NCBI GenBank assembly: GCA_024710825.1
Contig: JANJUA010000204.1
Span: 1-9,269, forward strand
Direction of reading: 5' to 3'
Origin: Solirubrobacteraceae bacterium
GTDB lineage: Bacteria; Actinomycetota; Thermoleophilia; Solirubrobacterales; Solirubrobacteraceae
DNA: 9,269 nucleotides
The translations under genes were made by a program, and so were the position numbers. Below the pieces are notes generated by a model that had not been told where the DNA came from, made no database searches, and saw nothing but the letters and a program-made list of their open reading frames with translations. This document shows, piece by piece, positions 5,470 through 9,269 of this stretch; position 1 is the first letter of the stretch, and each line of letters starts with the position of its first letter.

Positions 5470-7113
5470 GTGAGCAAGCTTCGCGCCTCGGACCTGTTCG
5501 TCGAGTGCCTGGAGTCGGAGGGCGTTCGTCACGTGTTCGGGATCCCCGGAGAGGAGACCCTCGACCTCAACGAGTCCCGGGCCGACTCCTCGATCGCCTT
5601 CGTCCCCGTTCGACACGAGCAGGGCGGCGCCTACATGGCGGACATGGTAGGGAGGCTGACGGGGCGTGCCGGCGTCTGCCTCGGCACCCTCGGCCCGGGC
5701 GCCACGAACCTCGTCACCGCGGTCGCCGACGCCTACCTCGATCGGGCGCCGCTGGTCGCCCTGACCGGCCAGGGCGACCTGGAGCGGATGCACAAGGAGT
5801 CGCACCAGTACATCGACCTGGTGGCGGTGCTGCGGCCGATCACGAAGTGGAACGCGCGGCTGATGTCGCCCGACATCGTCCCGGAGGTCGTGCGCAAGGC
5901 GTTCAAGATCGCCGAGTCCGAGAAGCCGGGCTCGACGCACATCGAGCTGCCCGAGGACGTCATGGAAGCGGAGGTCGACGCGCGGCCGTTGCCGCGCCGG
6001 GCGCCCGTCCAGCCGGAGCCGGGCGAGCGCGAGCTGCGCCGGGCGGCCGACGTGATCCGCTCCGCCGGCAGCCCGATCGTGCTCGCCGGCAACGGCGTCA
6101 TCCGGGCGGGCGCCGCGCCCGCGCTGCGCGAGCTGTCGCGCGCGACGGGCATCCCGGTGGCGGAGACGTTCATGGGCAAGGGCGTCATGGACCACGCCGA
6201 CCCGCGGGCGCTCGGGACCGTCGGGCTCCAGGCGCGCGACTACGCGATGGCCGGCTTCGAGGAGGCCGACGTCGTGATCGCCGCCGGCTACGACCTCGTC
6301 GAGCACGCCCCGAAGCACTGGAACCGGGGACGCGCCAAGCGCATCGTCGTCGTCGACTCCCAGCCGGCGGAGATCGACGCGCGCTTCACCCCCGAGGTGG
6401 AGCTGATCGGCGACCTGCACCACGTGCTGACGCGGCTGGCCGAGGAGTGCCGGGGGGTGACGTTCGACTCGGGCTCCTGCCGCCTGCGCGAGGTGGTGCT
6501 CGGACGCCTGGAGGCCGCCAAGGATGACGACGCGTTCCCCATGCAGCCGCCCAGGGCGCTGTGGGAGATCCGGCAGGCGCTGGGGCGTGACGACATCCTC
6601 GTCTCCGACGTGGGCCTCCACAAGCTGTGGATCGGCCGCATGTTCCCGGCGCACGAGCCGAACACGGTGATCATCGCCAACGGGCTGGCCGGCATGGGCT
6701 TCGCGATCCCGTCGGGCATCGCGGCGAAGCTCGTGCACCCGGAGCGCAACGTCGTGACCGTCAACGGTGACGGCGGGGCGCTCATGAACTTCCAGGAGCT
6801 CGAGACCGCGACGCGCCTGCGCACCCCGGTCGTCAACGTCATCTGGGAGAACCGGCAGTTCGGCTCGATCGTCTGGAAGCAGGACAAGCGGTTCGGGCGC
6901 CACTTCGGCACCGATTTCGCCAACCCCGACTTCGTCAGGCTCGCCGAGGCGTTCGGCATCCCCGCCTGGCGCTGCGCCGCGGTCGACGACTTCGGCCGCC
7001 GGCTGCGCCATGCGCTGACGCTCGACGTGCCCTCGGTGATCGTCCTGCCGATCGACTACTCCATCGACGTCGCGATCTCGGAGGAGCTGGGAGAGGAGAC
7101 GGTCGCGACGTGA
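5470..7113 (+). CDS. TPP-dependent acetolactate-synthase-like enzyme, candidate 2-oxoglutarate decarboxylase
   Basis: This 547-residue thiamine-diphosphate enzyme has the three-domain acetolactate-synthase/pyruvate-oxidase architecture. The N-terminal pyrimidine-binding domain runs to about 165, with FGIPGEETLDL (23-33), VRHEQGGAYMAD carrying the TPP-activating Glu50, and LGPGATNLVTAVADAYLDRAP. A central domain (about 185-330) has VLAGNGVIRAG. The C-terminal PP domain has G433-D434-G435 and N461, the Mg/TPP ligands 27 residues apart, then WKQDKRFGRHFG and NPDFVRLAEAFG. It would usually be annotated as acetolactate synthase large subunit. However, the KESHQYIDLVAVLRPITKWN and VRKAFKIAESEKPG stretches resemble, from memory, the cyanobacterial 2-oxoglutarate decarboxylase (SynPCC7002_A2770), and a succinate-semialdehyde dehydrogenase follows 17 bases later. 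No small regulatory subunit (IlvN/IlvH) or IlvC adjoins. I infer 2-oxoglutarate to succinate semialdehyde + CO2; catabolic acetolactate synthase is the alternative. The GTG start matches where homology begins. Confidence 0.85.
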   Translation: MSKLRASDLFVECLESEGVRHVFGIPGEETLDLNESRADSSIAFVPVRHEQGGAYMADMVGRLTGRAGVCLGTLGPGATNLVTAVADAYLDRAPLVALTGQGDLERMHKESHQYIDLVAVLRPITKWNARLMSPDIVPEVVRKAFKIAESEKPGSTHIELPEDVMEAEVDARPLPRRAPVQPEPGERELRRAADVIRSAGSPIVLAGNGVIRAGAAPALRELSRATGIPVAETFMGKGVMDHADPRALGTVGLQARDYAMAGFEEADVVIAAGYDLVEHAPKHWNRGRAKRIVVVDSQPAEIDARFTPEVELIGDLHHVLTRLAEECRGVTFDSGSCRLREVVLGRLEAAKDDDAFPMQPPRALWEIRQALGRDDILVSDVGLHKLWIGRMFPAHEPNTVIIANGLAGMGFAIPSGIAAKLVHPERNVVTVNGDGGALMNFQELETATRLRTPVVNVIWENRQFGSIVWKQDKRFGRHFGTDFANPDFVRLAEAFGIPAWRCAAVDDFGRRLRHALTLDVPSVIVLPIDYSIDVAISEELGEETVAT

Positions 7114-7118
7114 CGCGG

Positions 7119-7124
7119 TAACGT
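7119..7124 (+). promoter_or_regulatory. Leaderless-type -10 box TAACGT before the aldehyde dehydrogenase
   Basis: TAACGT lies in the 17-base gap after the TPP enzyme stop, ending 6 bases before the ATG at 7131. It is one of the best -10 matches in the window, and no Shine-Dalgarno is present in the gap. The dehydrogenase may therefore have its own leaderless transcript in addition to read-through from the TPP gene. No convincing -35 is seen. Confidence 0.45.
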
Positions 7125-7130
7125 CGCGCC

Positions 7131-8597
7131 ATGGCCTCCTCCACCGAAGCGGCGGTCCTCGCCGCCGTCCCCAAGCAGCTGTTCATCGCCGGCGAGTGGC
7201 GCGACGCCTCCGGCGGGGGGACGCTGGAGGTCGAGGACCCGGCCACCGGGGAGGCGCTGTGCGAGGTCGCCGACGGGCAGGTCGACGACGCGCTCGCCGC
7301 ACTGGGAGCGGCCGACGAGGCGTTCGCGACGTTCCGCCAGATGGCGCCGCGGGAGCGCGGCGACATCCTGCGCCGCGCGTACGACCTGATCATGGAGCGC
7401 GCCGACGACCTGGCGCTGCTGATGACGATGGAGATGGGCAAGCCGATCGCCGAGTCGCACGGCGAGATCGCCTACGGGGCGAACTTCTTCCGTTGGTACG
7501 CGGAGGAGGCGGTGCGCATCAACGGTCGCTTCACGGTCAACGAGGCGGGCTCCGGGCGGGTGCTCACGATGCGCCAGCCCGTCGGGCCGTGCCTGTTCAT
7601 CACGCCGTGGAACTTCCCGCTGGCGATGGGTACGCGCAAGATCGGCCCGGCGATCGCGGCGGGCTGCACGTGCGTGGTCAAGCCGGCCAAGCAGACCCCG
7701 CTGTCGATGCTGATGCTGGCGCGGATCCTCGAGGACGCGGGCCTGCCGGCCGGGGTGGTCAACGTGCTGACCGCGTCGTCGTCGGGCGCCGTGATGGAGC
7801 CGCTGATCCGCGACCCGCGGACGCGCAAGCTGTCGTTCACCGGCTCGACGGAGGTCGGCAGGACGCTGATCGAGCAGTCGGCGCAGCAGGTGCTGCGCGT
7901 CTCGATGGAGCTGGGCGGCAACGCGCCGTTCCTGGTCTTCGAGGACGCCGACCTCGACCTGGCGGTGGAGGGGGCGCTGCTGGCGAAGATGCGCAACGGC
8001 GGGGAGGCGTGCACGAGCGCGAACCGCTTCCACGTGGCCGAGTCGGTGGCGGAGGAGTTCGCGCAGAAGCTGGCGGCGGCGATCGGCGGCCTGAAGGTGG
8101 GGCGCGGCACCGAGGACGGCGTGAGGGTCGGGCCGCTGATCGACGAGGCCCAGCGCAGCAAGGTCTCAGAGCTCGTCGACGACGCCGTCGGCCGGGGCGC
8201 GAAGGTGCTGGTCGGCGGCGAGCGCGTCGACGGCGCCGGCTACTTCTACCGGCCGACGGTCCTGTCGGACATCGACCCGGGCGCGCGCCTGCTCGGCGAG
8301 GAGATCTTCGGCCCGGTGGCGCCGGTGAGGGGCTTCCGGTCCGAGGACGAGGCGATCGCCGCGGCCAACGACACCGAGTACGGCCTCGTCGCGTACGTCT
8401 TCTCGCGCGACCTCAACCGGGCGTTCCGGGTCATCGAGGCGCTGGACACGGGGATGATCGGCCTCAACCAGGGCATCGTCTCCAACGCGGGCGCGCCGTT
8501 CGGCGGGGTCAAGGCGTCCGGCTTCGGCCGCGAGGGCGGCCCCGAGGGCATCGAGGAGTACCTCGAGACGAAGTACGTCGCGATGAACGTGCCGTAG
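7131..8597 (+). CDS. NAD(P)-dependent succinate-semialdehyde dehydrogenase (GabD-like)
   Basis: This complete 488-residue aldehyde dehydrogenase has the usual family length. It would oxidise succinate semialdehyde to succinate in the cytoplasm. Visible motifs are TPWNFPLAM (158-166), the cofactor segment CVVKPAKQTP (181-190), FTGSTEVG (236-243), the general base Glu260 in MELGGNAPF, the catalytic Cys294 in NGGEACTSANRF, EEIFGPVAPV (390-399) and PFGGVKASGFGREGG (456-470). Arg169 in MGTRK and Arg288, six residues before the Cys, correspond to the two arginines that hold the substrate carboxylate in human SSADH (R213, R334), and Ser451 sits near the substrate-binding Ser. These favour SSADH over general aldehyde dehydrogenases. 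The second Cys two residues after the catalytic one (the human redox-switch partner) is Ser296 here, so no such switch is expected. It is 17 bases downstream of the TPP enzyme and probably acts on its product. Confidence 0.9.
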   Translation: MASSTEAAVLAAVPKQLFIAGEWRDASGGGTLEVEDPATGEALCEVADGQVDDALAALGAADEAFATFRQMAPRERGDILRRAYDLIMERADDLALLMTMEMGKPIAESHGEIAYGANFFRWYAEEAVRINGRFTVNEAGSGRVLTMRQPVGPCLFITPWNFPLAMGTRKIGPAIAAGCTCVVKPAKQTPLSMLMLARILEDAGLPAGVVNVLTASSSGAVMEPLIRDPRTRKLSFTGSTEVGRTLIEQSAQQVLRVSMELGGNAPFLVFEDADLDLAVEGALLAKMRNGGEACTSANRFHVAESVAEEFAQKLAAAIGGLKVGRGTEDGVRVGPLIDEAQRSKVSELVDDAVGRGAKVLVGGERVDGAGYFYRPTVLSDIDPGARLLGEEIFGPVAPVRGFRSEDEAIAAANDTEYGLVAYVFSRDLNRAFRVIEALDTGMIGLNQGIVSNAGAPFGGVKASGFGREGGPEGIEEYLETKYVAMNVP

Positions 8598-8600
8598 GGG

Positions 8601-8616
8601 CGCGCCGGGCGGCGCG
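8601..8616 (+). terminator. Short GC hairpin after the dehydrogenase, possible terminator
   Basis: CGCGCC and GGCGCG form a 6-base-pair stem with a GGGC loop, beginning 3 bases after the TAG stop. There is no run of T after it, so it is not a canonical intrinsic terminator, and a chance hairpin is likely enough in DNA this GC-rich. It is the only hairpin seen at a gene end in the window. Confidence 0.3.
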
Positions 8617-8624
8617 GATCCCGG

Positions 8625-8634
8625 TCATCGATGA
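8625..8634. repeat. Perfect palindrome TCATCGATGA upstream of the secreted protein gene
   Basis: This 10-base palindrome ends 2 bases before the TAAGCT -10-like box. Its ATCGAT core (8627-8632) recurs at 8652-8657, 25 bases downstream and on the other side of the box, inside TCGATCGA. Paired sites flanking a -10 could be a repressor operator. The binding protein is unknown and chance cannot be excluded. Confidence 0.3.
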
Positions 8635-8636
8635 TC

Positions 8637-8670
8637 TAAGCTCGCGCCCGAATCGATCGACGAGGTGAGG
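8637..8670 (+). promoter_or_regulatory. Putative promoter and Shine-Dalgarno of the secreted protein
   Basis: TAAGCT (8637-8642) resembles a -10 box and would give a leader of roughly 27 bases ending in GAGGTGAGG (8662-8670), a purine-rich Shine-Dalgarno five bases before the ATG at 8676. This supports that start. No -35 is recognisable. Confidence 0.45.
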
Positions 8671-8675
8671 CACGG

Positions 8676-9269
8676 ATGCGAAGGGTCACGTTGGCGGTGC
8701 TCGCGATGGCGAGCCTGGTCACGCTGACTTCGACGGCGCAGGCCGTCGTGCCCCAGGACGGGGAGCAGTACCCGCGCGGCACGGCGATCGAGTCGCCGGC
8801 CTGCGCGTCGCAGCGAAGCGACTATCCCAACATCCCGCCGCAGGACGGCGACACGGTCGCGATCTCGTCGTCTGCCGCCGCGCTGAGTGGCGGCGGCCAA
8901 GGCTACATCGGCACCATCTCCGCCCCGGAGTGCGAGCCGATCAGCGTCGATGCGCTCGGCGACTATCTGCTCGAGGTCCAGAGCGTGAGCTGGGTCGAGG
9001 AGTGGTGCTGTGGCTCATGGGCGACACGCGACGAGCAGCAGGACGTCCAGCAGATCCGCTTCAGCGTCGTCGAGAGCGACACCTGCCTGGAGTTCGCGTC
9101 GGTGCGCGACGGCCGCGGCAACGAGCTCGGCGAGGCGCAGCTTGCGAGTCTGGGCATCCCCGGCCGCCGCCTCGGCGCAGGCGGAACGTTGCGGGTACCG
9201 AGGTCCTCCTCGATCCCCAAGGGCGTCGAGCTCGAACTACCCGACGGCACCAAGCTGCGAATCGCTCGC
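8676..9269 (+). CDS. Secreted cysteine-containing protein of unknown function (3' partial)
   Basis: The reading frame is open from the ATG at 8676 to the window edge (198 codons, no stop), so the C-terminus is missing. A classical signal peptide is visible: MRR, a hydrophobic stretch to about residue 19, and cleavage probably after AQA (23). The mature part starts VVPQDGEQYPRG and is polar and beta-like with Gly/Ser segments. It has five cysteines (C43, C86, C111, C112, C137), including a WCCGSW patch at 110-115, suggesting disulfides in an extracellular domain. A Pro/Arg/Ser stretch near 175-182 precedes LELPDGTKLRIAR. I do not recognise a family. GC-rich codon use with a good Shine-Dalgarno and signal peptide make it a real gene. 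Two minus-strand frames over it have no family signal. It follows the dehydrogenase by 78 bases with its own apparent promoter. Confidence 0.8.
   Translation, partial: MRRVTLAVLAMASLVTLTSTAQAVVPQDGEQYPRGTAIESPACASQRSDYPNIPPQDGDTVAISSSAAALSGGGQGYIGTISAPECEPISVDALGDYLLEVQSVSWVEEWCCGSWATRDEQQDVQQIRFSVVESDTCLEFASVRDGRGNELGEAQLASLGIPGRRLGAGGTLRVPRSSSIPKGVELELPDGTKLRIAR

Noticed and set aside
5407..7011. Minus-strand open frame of 534 codons antisense to the TPP enzyme
   Set aside because: Its composition is typical of an antisense shadow in high-GC DNA, and the plus strand carries an intact TPP enzyme.
5470..7113. Assigning the TPP enzyme as biosynthetic acetolactate synthase (ilvB)
   Set aside because: There is no regulatory subunit or ilvC next to it, and the neighbouring SSADH and remembered sequence similarity favour the 2-oxoglutarate decarboxylase type; kept only as the alternative.
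8963..9253. Minus-strand frame of 96 codons near the right edge
   Set aside because: It has no start signal or motif and is antisense to a gene with signal peptide and Shine-Dalgarno.

Overview
The window is high-GC DNA coding almost throughout, with eight genes, no gap above about 105 bases, and no RNA genes, mobile elements or CRISPR. Gene content suggests a high-GC actinobacterium, possibly a deep lineage such as Thermoleophilia/Solirubrobacterales. The clues are a MaoC hydratase of the mycobacterial HtdZ type, a SpoIID/LytB protein with the actinobacterial motif order, and many starts that look leaderless. The placement is an inference; no marker gene is present.

Layout. The left edge (1-650, +) is the 3' part of an ABC-2 permease of the DrrB type. 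Its stop codon interlocks with that of a convergent stand-alone 5'-3' exonuclease (647-1501, -). A 52-base divergent promoter region separates the exonuclease from a MaoC-family hydratase (1554-2009, +). This is tail to tail, 3 bases apart, with a GT-C glycosyltransferase (2013-3386, -). A 104-base divergent region leads to an unrecognised four-helix membrane protein (3491-3997, +), again 3 bases from a convergent secreted SpoIID/LytB-domain protein (4001-5410, -).

The right third is metabolic. A divergent gap of 59 bases precedes a thiamine-diphosphate enzyme of the acetolactate-synthase-like family (5470-7113, +), followed after 17 bases by an aldehyde dehydrogenase with succinate-semialdehyde dehydrogenase residues (7131-8597, +). 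This pairing matches the 2-oxoglutarate decarboxylase plus succinate-semialdehyde dehydrogenase shunt that closes the TCA cycle in cyanobacteria, and is the most interesting content here. The window ends inside a secreted, cysteine-containing protein of unknown function (8676 to the edge, +).

How the genes relate. Only the TPP enzyme and the dehydrogenase look like a functional unit (2-oxoglutarate to succinate semialdehyde to succinate, if the assignment is right). The others are independent housekeeping or envelope genes in alternating orientation. Five genes have a -10-like hexamer 6-8 bases before the start codon and no Shine-Dalgarno, as expected for leaderless mRNAs; two have a normal Shine-Dalgarno; the SpoIID gene shows neither clearly.
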